From the NCBI GenBank assembly GCA_946480815.1, contig CAMLLB010000010.1, forward strand, positions 38,778-102,777: DNA of 64,000 bases, in the 5' to 3' direction. A model generated the notes under the pieces. It was not told the DNA's origin and made no database searches. It worked only from the letters and a program-made list of their open reading frames with translations. Each line of letters starts with the position of its first letter. Within the stretch, counting starts at the first letter, position 1. The position numbers and the translations under genes are program-made. Shown here in pieces: positions 17,944 to 25,676 of the stretch. The stretch comes from an uncultured Flavobacteriales bacterium (GTDB lineage Bacteria; Bacteroidota; Bacteroidia; Flavobacteriales; Crocinitomicaceae).

Positions 17944-19326
17944 ATGGATGCATTATTAATTGTTTTTGCCAGTGGATTGATTTCCTTATTTGCTGCTTTT
18001 GCAAAGAAACCTTGGTTAGTTGTTGGCTCTGCTATGGCAGGTTTGTTGGCTGCTATTATCGTAATTATCGGGCAACTTCAAACAGGAAAGGCATTTTTTG
18101 ACTTCCTGAAATACGAAGGATTGGCTTTTGATGAGTTTGCTCTGCTTTTCAGTTTAGCTATTTGCGTTTTGACTTTATTGATTGTTGGTATCGGATACGA
18201 ACGATTTAAAGAAAACCCGGTTCATACCGGTGAATATATCGGTTTGTTGTTGTTCTCTGCAACAGGTGCAATGATTATGACGGCGTATACGGACATGTTT
18301 ATGTTCTTCCTGGGATTAGAGATCCTTTCCATTCCGATTTACGTAATGGCGGGAAGTAACAAAGCGGATGTACGCTCTTCGGAAGCATCGTTGAAATATT
18401 TCCTTACAGGTTCATTCGCTACGGGAATTTTCCTGTTCGGTTTGGCATGGATGTATGGTGCAACCGGAACATTCAAACTTCAGGAAATCCAAATGAAGAT
18501 TACTGAAATGGATACTTTAAGCCCGATTTTGATGATTGGTGTCTTATTGATCATGGCTTCGTTTATTTTCAAAGTGGGTGCCGCACCTTTCCATTTCTGG
18601 AGTCCGGATGTATATGACGGAGCGCCACCGGCAGTAACCGGTTTCATGGCATCTGTTGTGAAGATCGCAGCATTCTACGCATTCCTGAAAATGTTTGCTA
18701 TCTGTTTCGGACAAGGTGAACTATTTATGTTCTGGAAAGATGCATTGATCGTCATGATCATCATTACCCTGTTTGTGGGGAATTTATCTGCGCTGCGCCA
18801 GGTGAAGTTCAAGCGTTTGCTGGCTTATTCTTCCATTACGCACGTAGGTTATACATTGATCCTTTTTGTATCGCAGGTTGATTACTTTTTCTCAGCAGGA
18901 TTCCTGTGGTTCTACATGTTCGCTTACGGATTCTCTATTGTTGGGATCATTGCGGTTGCAATTGCGGTAAACGATCCGGAAGATCGAATCGAAGGATTGA
19001 GAGGTTTGGGGAAACGAAATCCGTTCCTGGCAATTGTAGCAATCGTGGCTTTATTGTCACTTGCAGGAATTCCGCCGACATCCGGGTTCTTCGCAAAATA
19101 TATTCTCTTTACTTCAGCATGGAAAAGTGCTTCCTGGTTGGTGATCATTGCATTGATCAATTCAGGGATCAGTATTTACTACTACCTGAAAGTGCTAGTA
19201 ACAATCGCTTCTCCGGCAGATCATGAACAGGAGAAAATCAAATTGTCGCCTTTAACAATTGCTGTTTTGACTATTGCATTGGTAGGTATGCTAGGATTTA
19301 GTTTTATCCTTCCTTTGCTTAACTAA
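17944..19326 (+). CDS. nuoN: NADH-quinone oxidoreductase subunit N
   Basis: 460 residues, the third antiporter-like subunit. Motifs: FFLGLEILSIPIYVMAG (channel Glu), APFHFWSPDVYDGAPPAVTGFMA and LLAYSSITHVGY. It completes the nuoA-N set in the standard gene order. No terminator hairpin is visible in the 28 bases before the next gene, so read-through into it is possible. Confidence 0.96.
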   Translation: MDALLIVFASGLISLFAAFAKKPWLVVGSAMAGLLAAIIVIIGQLQTGKAFFDFLKYEGLAFDEFALLFSLAICVLTLLIVGIGYERFKENPVHTGEYIGLLLFSATGAMIMTAYTDMFMFFLGLEILSIPIYVMAGSNKADVRSSEASLKYFLTGSFATGIFLFGLAWMYGATGTFKLQEIQMKITEMDTLSPILMIGVLLIMASFIFKVGAAPFHFWSPDVYDGAPPAVTGFMASVVKIAAFYAFLKMFAICFGQGELFMFWKDALIVMIIITLFVGNLSALRQVKFKRLLAYSSITHVGYTLILFVSQVDYFFSAGFLWFYMFAYGFSIVGIIAVAIAVNDPEDRIEGLRGLGKRNPFLAIVAIVALLSLAGIPPTSGFFAKYILFTSAWKSASWLVIIALINSGISIYYYLKVLVTIASPADHEQEKIKLSPLTIAVLTIALVGMLGFSFILPLLN

Positions 19327-19354
19327 GATTCCAAATTTTCTTAAAATAGTAGCT

Positions 19355-20296
19355 ATGCTTCGAAATTCACGCCATTTTTGTGCTATGTTTTTGAAGTATA
19401 GCTTTTTTTTATTTCTTCTTTTTACCGTATTCCAATCTTCCGCACAACTTATAGAGAATACAAAGGGTATCGCATTTACAGATATTCCTTTTTTCAATAC
19501 GCATTTTGTCAAAGGAAGCAAGATCAAGGAAATTCATGGCAAGTTTACCTTTAAGAAACAGGGAGACATCATGCGTGAATCGAATTATGTATACGTATTT
19601 AATTTCGATACACTCGGAAACCTGGTAAGACATTATCAGACTTCCAAAGGTGATCAGATGACGGATACCAATGTTCGTTTTTACGATTATACAGCTGATG
19701 GAAGAATGGTACGGAAAAGGATCAGCCAAAGACGGGGATTCCTTTCAACTTATTATTCGTATAACTCCGAGGGACAAATCGTGAAAGAAGAGGTTTACCG
19801 GGATATTGATACAATGAACAGTATTTTGAAGCCCTCGATTGAGCGAAGCTTGCTTTGGAATACGGAAACAATGGAGTATCAAATGTACGAGGGGCAGTAT
19901 AAGAAAAAGGTATTCAACAGTTATGGAAATCAGTACCTGGAAGTAACCAAATACAAGGATAGTTTGGGATATTTGGCGCGTGAAGAGGAACTATTTACTA
20001 TTACCGGAAACAGGCTTACTACCAAATACAGCTATTCGGATAAAGGATTGATAGAAAAGGTTTGTGTCTATAAGAATACAGATCCGGTCCCGGTTTCCGA
20101 ATGTCGCTATACGTATGATACTTTTGGAAACCTGCAGTCGAAATTGATTTATAAAGATGGTGTTTTTGTTACGGAATATCAGATTATTTACAGCGGATTA
20201 ACCGGCTTGTTGTATTCCATCATCATTAGAGAAGTGAGTAGTAATTTTATCTCCATCATTCGTTTTTCAGAACCTACTTTCTGGGATAAGCCTTGA
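19355..20296 (+). CDS. secreted protein with YD/RHS-like repeats, unknown role
   Basis: 313 residues from the ATG at 19355; a second ATG at 19385 gives a shorter signal peptide and may be the true start. The signal ends at about SSAQ. The body is made of short beta repeats of the type 'FDTLGNLVRHYQ', 'YNSEGQIVKEEVY', 'YSDKGLIEKVCVY', 'YDTFGNLQSKLIY', i.e. YD-like repeats as in RHS proteins and in many small Bacteroidota secreted proteins. It lacks a T9SS tail and any toxin domain. It may be co-transcribed from nuoN, 28 bases upstream. No function is proposed. Confidence 0.65.
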   Translation: MLRNSRHFCAMFLKYSFFLFLLFTVFQSSAQLIENTKGIAFTDIPFFNTHFVKGSKIKEIHGKFTFKKQGDIMRESNYVYVFNFDTLGNLVRHYQTSKGDQMTDTNVRFYDYTADGRMVRKRISQRRGFLSTYYSYNSEGQIVKEEVYRDIDTMNSILKPSIERSLLWNTETMEYQMYEGQYKKKVFNSYGNQYLEVTKYKDSLGYLAREEELFTITGNRLTTKYSYSDKGLIEKVCVYKNTDPVPVSECRYTYDTFGNLQSKLIYKDGVFVTEYQIIYSGLTGLLYSIIIREVSSNFISIIRFSEPTFWDKP

Positions 20297-20351
20297 GTTT
20301 AACTACAATAGAAGACGCGAATATATTCTTCTTTGATTGATCTGCATACTT

Positions 20352-20383
20352 CCTCCCCCTTTGGAGGGGGACCAAGGGGGAGG
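20352..20383. repeat. G/C-run palindromic element, copy 1
   Basis: CCTCCCCCTT and AAGGGGGAGG form a 10-bp stem around TGGAGGGGGACC, whose own GGGGG can compete for the left arm. The core TCCCCCTTT-n-GA-n-GGGGGAC-n-AAGGGGG recurs at 23821-23850. It lies between convergent genes and may act as a terminator or as a REP-like element. Confidence 0.7.
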
Positions 20384-20413
20384 ATAAAACCATTATCTTT
20401 TTTCAAACAAAAA

Positions 20414-20437
20414 TCCCCTCCACCGCAGCAGAAGGGA
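20414..20437 (-). terminator. intrinsic terminator of the MORN-repeat protein gene
   Basis: Read on the minus strand: stem TCCCTTC / GAGGGGA (one G-U pair) with a 10-nt loop, followed by TTTTTGTTTG. It lies 34 bases beyond the stop codon of the gene ending at 20471. Confidence 0.6.
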
Positions 20438-20470
20438 CTTCCTTTATATTAATTTATTCTTGGTTGGCTT

Positions 20471-21349
20471 TTATAATTGTCCATCAGAATGGTATACACC
20501 ACCTTTATAGACTTTCACTTTCAGAAGGATTCCATCATTGTCATAGACATACACTTTACCGTCCCAAAGCGCCCCGTTTTTAAATTCTCCATCCTGCCAG
20601 ATTTCTCCGTCACCGTTGTATACTTTGTTATAACCGTTTGGAGCCCATTTCACACCTTGTGTTTTCGGTGTTCCACTAATAGCAGGAGCCTTTTCTTTGG
20701 ATTGTCCCGGATCTTTTACTTTCACCATCGGGTGAACAGGATCTTTTGCCTCGGATCTTGTTTGGTTACCTGAACCATCGTAGTAAGAGATTTCTTTTAC
20801 GTCACCATTTTCATAGTAGCGTACAGCTTTTCCTGAAATCACACCATTATTGGAATCGTATTCGTATTCCAACTGTCCGTTTGGATAATAGTAACGGATC
20901 TTACCGTTTTCTTTTCCAATTTCGTTGTATTTTCCCTGGTACGAAGGTTGGCCGTTTTCATAATAACGAATCAGGGAATCTTTATAGATATTCTTTTCAA
21001 AATTTCCTCTTTCTTTTGGCTGTCCATTTGCCCAATAGCGCGTGAACTGTCCTTTCGGGCGGTTGTTTTCGTAATTTCCTTTAAGAGACGGAGTCATTCC
21101 ATCCGTATGGTATTTAATCCAAATGCCTTCTTTGCGGTCATCAACGTACTTTCCTTCCTCTACTTTACCGTTTGCGGGAACACCGGAATCAGGACGGTCT
21201 TTACCGTAGTAAATCCACTTGCCCTGCTTTCTTCCTTTTTCATCTGTAACATTCAGCTTGCCATCCTGATCCGTGGTAGGGGATGCTTTGGCAGTCATAA
21301 GTAGTGACAGGAAAAAAACAACAAGTCCGATTTGTTTATACTTCCACAT
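20471..21349 (-). CDS. secreted MORN/YwqK-like repeat protein
   Basis: 292 residues from the ATG at 21349, which opens a proper signal peptide (MWKYKQIGLVVFFLSLLMTAKA); the frame runs 22 residues further upstream, but that part would precede the signal. About eight short repeats follow, of the form 'GKWIYYG', 'EGIWIKYHTDG', 'KGQFTRYWANGQP', 'KDSLIRYYENGQP', 'NGKIRYYYPNGQLEYEY' and 'GKAVRYYENGDVKEI', as in MORN_2 and 'toxin-antitoxin YwqK family antitoxin' annotations. In Bacteroidota such proteins are common secreted or periplasmic proteins, and the YwqK name does not imply a toxin-antitoxin role. A Lys/Pro-rich spacer (about 200-232) precedes a last repeat pair. Function unknown. Confidence 0.7.
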   Translation of the reverse strand: MWKYKQIGLVVFFLSLLMTAKASPTTDQDGKLNVTDEKGRKQGKWIYYGKDRPDSGVPANGKVEEGKYVDDRKEGIWIKYHTDGMTPSLKGNYENNRPKGQFTRYWANGQPKERGNFEKNIYKDSLIRYYENGQPSYQGKYNEIGKENGKIRYYYPNGQLEYEYDSNNGVISGKAVRYYENGDVKEISYYDGSGNQTRSEAKDPVHPMVKVKDPGQSKEKAPAISGTPKTQGVKWAPNGYNKVYNGDGEIWQDGEFKNGALWDGKVYVYDNDGILLKVKVYKGGVYHSDGQL

Positions 21350-21483
21350 GTTTTGAATTAGTTTTGTAGCGCATTCTAAAGATAGAATTATTTTGTTACA
21401 GTTACCTAAATCCATACAAAATTTCGCTGAAGTGCTTTTTTTCTTCGATTAACAATGAACAGTTTGATTATTTTAAACGTTAA

Positions 21484-22416
21484 CTACAAATTATTTAACA
21501 TTTCGTTAGTTGTTTTGTCCAGATCGTAACGTTCTTTCCAGCCCCAATTTTCCCGCGCAGCCGTATCATCAATTGATGCAGGCCAGGAATCAGCGATTGC
21601 CTGCCTGAAATCAGGTTCGTAAGTTATTGTAAACGAAGGGATTATTTTTTGGATGCTCTCAAAAATCTGCTTCGGGGTGAAACTCAATGCCGAAAGATTA
21701 TAACTCGAACGAATTTTTACTTTTTCAGCAGGTGCTTCCATCAATTCAATCGTCGCACGAATGGCGTCGTCCATAAACATCATAGGAAGTGCCGTATCTT
21801 CTTTTAAGAAACAAGTGAAATGTTCTCCGGCCTTTGCCTTGTAGTAAATATCTACTGCATAATCTGTAGTACCGCCTCCCGGTAAACTTTTATAAGAAAT
21901 CAATCCAGGGTAACGGATACTGCGAACATCTACTCCAAACTTATTGTAATAATATTCACACCATCTTTCACCTGCCTGTTTCGAAATTCCGTAAACCGTG
22001 CTAGGTTCCATGACCGTATATTGCGGCGTATTGAATCGGGGAGTTGTAGGCCCGAAAACAGCGATGGATGAAGGCCAGAAGATTTTTGAAATATGTCCTT
22101 CTTTTGCAAGGTCCAAAATAATAAACAGGCTTTCCATGTTTAGTTTCCAGGCAAAATCCGGGTTTTTCTCCGCCGTAGCTGAAAGCAAAGCTGCAAGCAG
22201 GTAAACATCGGAGAATTTTTGTTCTATAATATATGCACGAACCAGGTCCTTGTTCAAAGCATCTAATTGGATATACGGTCCGTTTGAAAGATTATCAGGA
22301 CATTCGTCTTTTAAATCGGCAGCGACAACATTTTGAGCACCGAATTTTTCTCTTAATGCAAGTACCAGCTCGGTACCAATTTGTCCGCAAGAACCTAAAA
22401 CCAGAATTTTTTTCAT
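21484..22416 (-). CDS. L-threonine 3-dehydrogenase, SDR/epimerase type
   Basis: 310 residues from the ATG at 22416; the upstream extension overlaps the predicted promoter and is rejected. An extended short-chain dehydrogenase fold: NAD-binding GSCGQIG at 8-14, acceptor Asp near residue 34, and the catalytic Tyr142-x3-Lys146 (YGISK) with Ser near 116. The overall sequence matches the GalE-like threonine dehydrogenases known from Flavobacterium and mammals, which oxidise threonine to 2-amino-3-ketobutyrate, and not the zinc MDR type of E. coli. A UDP-glucose 4-epimerase is the main alternative, but the active-site context (PGLISYKSLPGGGTTDYAVD) is typical of the dehydrogenase. It is divergent from the tyrosine-degradation genes. 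Confidence 0.82.
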   Translation of the reverse strand: MKKILVLGSCGQIGTELVLALREKFGAQNVVAADLKDECPDNLSNGPYIQLDALNKDLVRAYIIEQKFSDVYLLAALLSATAEKNPDFAWKLNMESLFIILDLAKEGHISKIFWPSSIAVFGPTTPRFNTPQYTVMEPSTVYGISKQAGERWCEYYYNKFGVDVRSIRYPGLISYKSLPGGGTTDYAVDIYYKAKAGEHFTCFLKEDTALPMMFMDDAIRATIELMEAPAEKVKIRSSYNLSALSFTPKQIFESIQKIIPSFTITYEPDFRQAIADSWPASIDDTAARENWGWKERYDLDKTTNEMLNNL

Positions 22417-22432
22417 GGGCGCGATTTGAGCG

Positions 22433-22462
22433 CAAATATACTTTTTTTTCAACGGAATGAAA
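22433..22462 (-). promoter_or_regulatory. predicted promoter of the threonine dehydrogenase gene
   Basis: On the minus strand, TTTC (22462-22459), an 18-bp spacer and a perfect TATATTTG (22440-22433) fit the Bacteroidota pattern with one mismatch in the -33 box. Transcription would start near 22428, about 12 nt before the ATG at 22416. Confidence 0.5.
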
Positions 22463-22497
22463 GTTTTCACTTTCGGTTAAAAACTGACAATTCTCAT

Positions 22498-22527
22498 TTT
22501 TTATACCTCTTTTTGTCGGTATTTTTG
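22498..22527 (+). promoter_or_regulatory. predicted promoter of hmgA
   Basis: A perfect -7 box TATTTTTG (22520-22527) is preceded at 18 bp by TTTT in place of TTTG. The resulting leader of about 118 nt is long for this window and contains an 18-codon ORF (22545-22601). Confidence 0.45.
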
Positions 22528-22650
22528 CGTAACTTTCAAATACTATGTGGTTGGAATTGATGACAAAACTGATCTGGTTACTGATTCGGAAACCGGAATG
22601 AGTTTTTGAACCTTATATGATCGAATTGTTAAAAAATAAATAAAGAAAAC

Positions 22651-23811
22651 ATGCCGTTTTACTATAACCTGGGGAAAATTCCTCCTAAAAGACATACCCA
22701 GTTCCGCAAGGAATCCGGTGATTTATACTACGAACAGTTATTCGGTACGGAAGGATTTCATGGTTTTTCGTCACTGTTATATCACGTGCACCGTCCAACG
22801 ATGGTGAAATCCATCAAAGAATTGAAAGACCTGACTCCCGTTCCTGCGGTGAATAAGAACATCACTTCGCGCATGCTGAAAGGCTATAATGTGGCTCCGA
22901 AAGATGATTTTTTGGAGTCTCGTGAAATTGTTCTTTTTAATAATGATGTGAATATTGCGTTGGCGGCACCGAAAAAATCCATGCAAACCTATTTCTATAA
23001 GAATGCGGATGCAGACGAAGTGATTTTCATCCATGAAGGAAGCGGGAAACTGAGAACGATGCTTGGAAATATTCCATTCAGCTACGGTGATTATTTGGTG
23101 ATTCCCCGTGGGATGATCTATCAAATGGAGTTTGAAACGGAAAAGAACCGGTTGTTCATTGTAGAATCATTCTCTCCGATCTTAACGCCGCGCAATTACC
23201 GGAATAACTTCGGACAGTTACTGGAGCATTCACCATTCTGTGAACGTGATTTCAGAGGACCTACCGAATTGGAGACGCACGATGAATTGGGAACATTTAC
23301 AATCAAGATCAAAAAGGAAAACATGTTACATGAATTGGAATATGCTTCACATCCTTTTGATGTCGTAGGTTGGGACGGATACAATTTCCCATACGCCTTT
23401 TCGATCCATGATTTCGAACCGATTACCGGACGTGTGCATCTACCGCCGCCGATACATCAAACATTTGAGGGACACAATTTCGTGATTTGTTCATTCGTTC
23501 CGAGAATGTATGATTACCATCCGCTTTCGATTCCAGCGCCGTACAATCACAGTAATATCGATTCCGACGAGTTGTTGTATTATGTGGATGGCGATTTCAT
23601 GAGTAGAAATCATGTAGAAAAAGGATATATTTCCCTGCATCCGGGAGGAATTCCTCATGGACCGCATCCGGGTGCTTATGAAAGAAGTATCGGACAAACA
23701 GAGACAAAAGAACTGGCTGTAATGGTGGATACTTTCAGACCTTTAAAATTAACACAGGCCGCTGTAGATATGGAAGATGATTCTTATGCGACAAGTTGGC
23801 TGGATAAGTAG
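22651..23811 (+). CDS. hmgA: homogentisate 1,2-dioxygenase
   Basis: 386 residues, the compact bacterial form. It opens the ring of homogentisate to maleylacetoacetate in tyrosine and phenylalanine degradation, using non-haem iron. The cupin iron site is visible near the C terminus in HPGGIPHGPHPGAYE; upstream landmarks are 'VHRPTMVKSIKEL' and 'DEVIFIHEGSGKL'. Cytoplasmic, no signal. It is followed after a 104-base palindrome-containing gap by the enzyme that makes its substrate, so the two probably form one unit. Confidence 0.93.
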   Translation: MPFYYNLGKIPPKRHTQFRKESGDLYYEQLFGTEGFHGFSSLLYHVHRPTMVKSIKELKDLTPVPAVNKNITSRMLKGYNVAPKDDFLESREIVLFNNDVNIALAAPKKSMQTYFYKNADADEVIFIHEGSGKLRTMLGNIPFSYGDYLVIPRGMIYQMEFETEKNRLFIVESFSPILTPRNYRNNFGQLLEHSPFCERDFRGPTELETHDELGTFTIKIKKENMLHELEYASHPFDVVGWDGYNFPYAFSIHDFEPITGRVHLPPPIHQTFEGHNFVICSFVPRMYDYHPLSIPAPYNHSNIDSDELLYYVDGDFMSRNHVEKGYISLHPGGIPHGPHPGAYERSIGQTETKELAVMVDTFRPLKLTQAAVDMEDDSYATSWLDK

Positions 23812-23820
23812 TTTATTATT

Positions 23821-23893
23821 TCCCCCTTTTGAAGGGGGACTAAGGGGGGATGGTCACCCCTCTTGATCTCCCCTCAAGGGGAGAGTTGGCCAG
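23821..23893. repeat. G/C-run palindromic element, copy 2, with extra hairpin
   Basis: TCCCCCTTTTGAAGGGGGAC followed by TAAGGGGGGA repeats the pattern found at 20352-20383 (TCCCCCTTT, GGGGGAC, AAGGGGG). A second hairpin, CTCCCCTCAAGGGGAG, follows at about 23868. The element fills most of the gap between hmgA and hpd and could cause partial termination or mRNA protection. Confidence 0.7.
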
Positions 23894-23915
23894 AAATTTT
23901 AATTAGATAAATATT

Positions 23916-25079
23916 ATGAGTAACGAAATTAAGAACGTAGAATACGGATTAGAGAAAATTTTTGAAGGCGCACAAGACTTTTTGCCCTTGTTGGGAACTG
24001 ATTATGTAGAGTTTTATGTAGGTAATGCGAAACAAGCAGCGCACTTTTATAAAACAGCATTCGGGTTCCAGGATTTAGCATATGCAGGTTTGGAAACCGG
24101 TATGAAAGATCGTGCATCATACGTGCTAAAGCAAGATAAGATCCGGATTGTACTAACAACAGCATTGAAAAGTGATTCACCAATTGGTGAACATGTAAAA
24201 AAACATGGTGACGGAGTAAAAGTGATTGCACTTTGGGTAGAAGATGCCAGAAAATCGTACGAAGAAACAACCAAAAGAGGAGCGAAATCTTTCTTTGAGC
24301 CAATGGTCGAATCTGATGAGCACGGAGAAGTAGTGCGTTCCGGAATTTACGGTGCTTATGGTGAGACGGTTTTCGTATTCGTTGAGCGCAAGAATTACAA
24401 AGGTGTTTTCATGCCGGGTTATGTGGAGTATAAGTCAGATTACAACCCTGCTCCGGTTGGATTGAAATTCATTGATCACATGGTTGGAAATACCGGGTGG
24501 AACAGAATGAATGAAGCTGTAAAATGGTTCGAAGATATCATGGGATTTGTAAATTTCTTATCGTTCGATGATAAACAAATTACGACCGAATATTCTGCTT
24601 TGATGTCGAAAGTAATGTCGAACGGAAACGGCCGCATTAAGTTCCCGATCAACGAACCTGCTGAGGGTAAAAAACGATCCCAAATCGAAGAATACATTGA
24701 TTTTTATGAAGGTGAAGGTGTTCAGCACATTGCTGTTGCAACGGATGATATCATCAAAACGGTTGCCGATATGCGTTCCCGTGGGATCGAGTTCCTGTCA
24801 ACTCCTCCGCAGGCATATTACGATGCGATTCCTGAGCGTTTGAAAGACCACATGTCTAAATTCAAAGAAGACATCAATGAATTGCAAAAACTGGGAATCA
24901 TGATCGATGCGGATGATGAAGGTTATTTGCTGCAGATTTTTACAAAGCCTGTTGAAGACCGTCCGACTGTTTTCTTCGAGATTATCCAACGAATGGGAGC
25001 AAAAGGATTTGGAGCAGGAAACTTCAAAGCGTTATTTGAATCCATCGAGAGGGAACAGGAGAAACGTGGAACTCTTTAA
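23916..25079 (+). CDS. hpd: 4-hydroxyphenylpyruvate dioxygenase
   Basis: 387 residues made of two vicinal-oxygen-chelate domains. It converts 4-hydroxyphenylpyruvate to homogentisate. The 2-His-1-Glu iron ligands lie in the C-terminal domain: KFIDHMVGN (His near residue 189), GVQHIAVATDDI (His near 272) and VFFEIIQRMG (Glu near 351). The N-terminal half (DYVEFYVGNAKQAAHFYKTAFGF) is the expected structural domain. Product of this enzyme is substrate of HmgA directly upstream. Confidence 0.95.
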   Translation: MSNEIKNVEYGLEKIFEGAQDFLPLLGTDYVEFYVGNAKQAAHFYKTAFGFQDLAYAGLETGMKDRASYVLKQDKIRIVLTTALKSDSPIGEHVKKHGDGVKVIALWVEDARKSYEETTKRGAKSFFEPMVESDEHGEVVRSGIYGAYGETVFVFVERKNYKGVFMPGYVEYKSDYNPAPVGLKFIDHMVGNTGWNRMNEAVKWFEDIMGFVNFLSFDDKQITTEYSALMSKVMSNGNGRIKFPINEPAEGKKRSQIEEYIDFYEGEGVQHIAVATDDIIKTVADMRSRGIEFLSTPPQAYYDAIPERLKDHMSKFKEDINELQKLGIMIDADDEGYLLQIFTKPVEDRPTVFFEIIQRMGAKGFGAGNFKALFESIEREQEKRGTL

Positions 25080-25080
25080 T

Positions 25081-25198
25081 AGACTTTTTTAGACAAAAGA
25101 CAGATTTATAGTTAAAAGAAAACCTCGACTCCAAACGAATGGATTGTCGAGGTTTTTCAATTTTAGTGGGTCTGTCTTGAGTCTTTTGTCTAAAGTCT
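25081..25198. repeat. fold-back of AGAC-type intergenic repeat around a terminator
   Basis: The left part (AGACTTTTTTAGACAAAAGA, then CAGA; 25081-25104) is the imperfect reverse complement of 25171-25198 (TCTGTCTTGAGTCTTTTGTC, then TAAAGTCT). The arms enclose a clean terminator hairpin, so the whole intergenic region can fold into one long cruciform-like structure. Confidence 0.65.
25119..25158 (+). terminator. bidirectional intrinsic terminator after hpd
   Basis: AAAACCTCGAC and GTCGAGGTTTT form an 11-bp stem around a 16-nt loop, with a T-run on the + strand and a T-rich tail (TTTTCTTTTAA) on the minus strand. It separates the convergent hpd gene and the gene ending at 25210. Confidence 0.8.
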
Positions 25199-25209
25199 AT
25201 CAGTCTTTC

Positions 25210-25620
25210 TTATCCTATCATAATTCCTTTACCACCCAATTTCGGGATCTCGATGAAGTTCTTCTCATTGATCGTTTCGGGAAGGAAAATAAAGCGCTTG
25301 TCGTACATCACATCATCTGCCCAGAAGGAAACCCAGTATTCATTCGTCAAACCAAACACTTCTTCCATAATAGGCTCGATTTTCGCCGCTTCATTAGGTA
25401 AAAGAACTTCCAGTGAATGACGTAAAGTAGAGGTTTTGATCTTCTCACCGGTGTTTACATCTTCTCCATAACCCCGGCTTGTGATAATGATTCCTTCCAT
25501 GATATCATCACGTAAATTGAGGAGATATACATAATGCTGTGTTCCGCCTTCTTCATTGATTTCAGGAACGATAACTACTTTTACATTTTCAACTACCGGA
25601 CCTTTTAATTCTTCGCGCAT
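25210..25620 (-). CDS. conserved protein of unknown function
   Basis: 136 residues, acidic, without signal peptide or membrane helix. Predicted as a compact alpha/beta protein: alternating strands (VKVVIVPEI, QHYVYLLNL, EGIIITSRGYG) and a C-terminal stretch 'YWVSFWADDVMYDKRFIFLP' ending in a glycine-rich IPKLGGKGIMIG tail. I remember similar short proteins in Flavobacteria but cannot name the family. It has its own likely promoter (TTG-N23-TAACTTTG) in and after the 3' end of the upstream gene. Confidence 0.65.
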   Translation of the reverse strand: MREELKGPVVENVKVVIVPEINEEGGTQHYVYLLNLRDDIMEGIIITSRGYGEDVNTGEKIKTSTLRHSLEVLLPNEAAKIEPIMEEVFGLTNEYWVSFWADDVMYDKRFIFLPETINEKNFIEIPKLGGKGIMIG

Positions 25621-25642
25621 TGCTTCAATCGATTTTGGATTA

Positions 25643-25676
25643 CAAAGTTAATCATTTGCTACTTATTCTACTTCAA
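25643..25676 (-). promoter_or_regulatory. predicted promoter of the 136-residue protein gene
   Basis: On the minus strand a perfect TAACTTTG (25650-25643) lies 23 bp after TTG (25676-25674). The -33 box falls inside the coding end of the glycosyltransferase gene. The spacer is at the long end of what is accepted. Confidence 0.4.

Noticed and set aside
20471..21349. YwqK-like protein as part of a toxin-antitoxin pair
   Set aside because: It has a signal peptide and no toxin partner; MORN_2 repeats are common in secreted Bacteroidota proteins.
20352..23893. G/C-run repeats as a CRISPR array
   Set aside because: Only two copies, 3.4 kb apart, each palindromic; no spacers and no cas genes.
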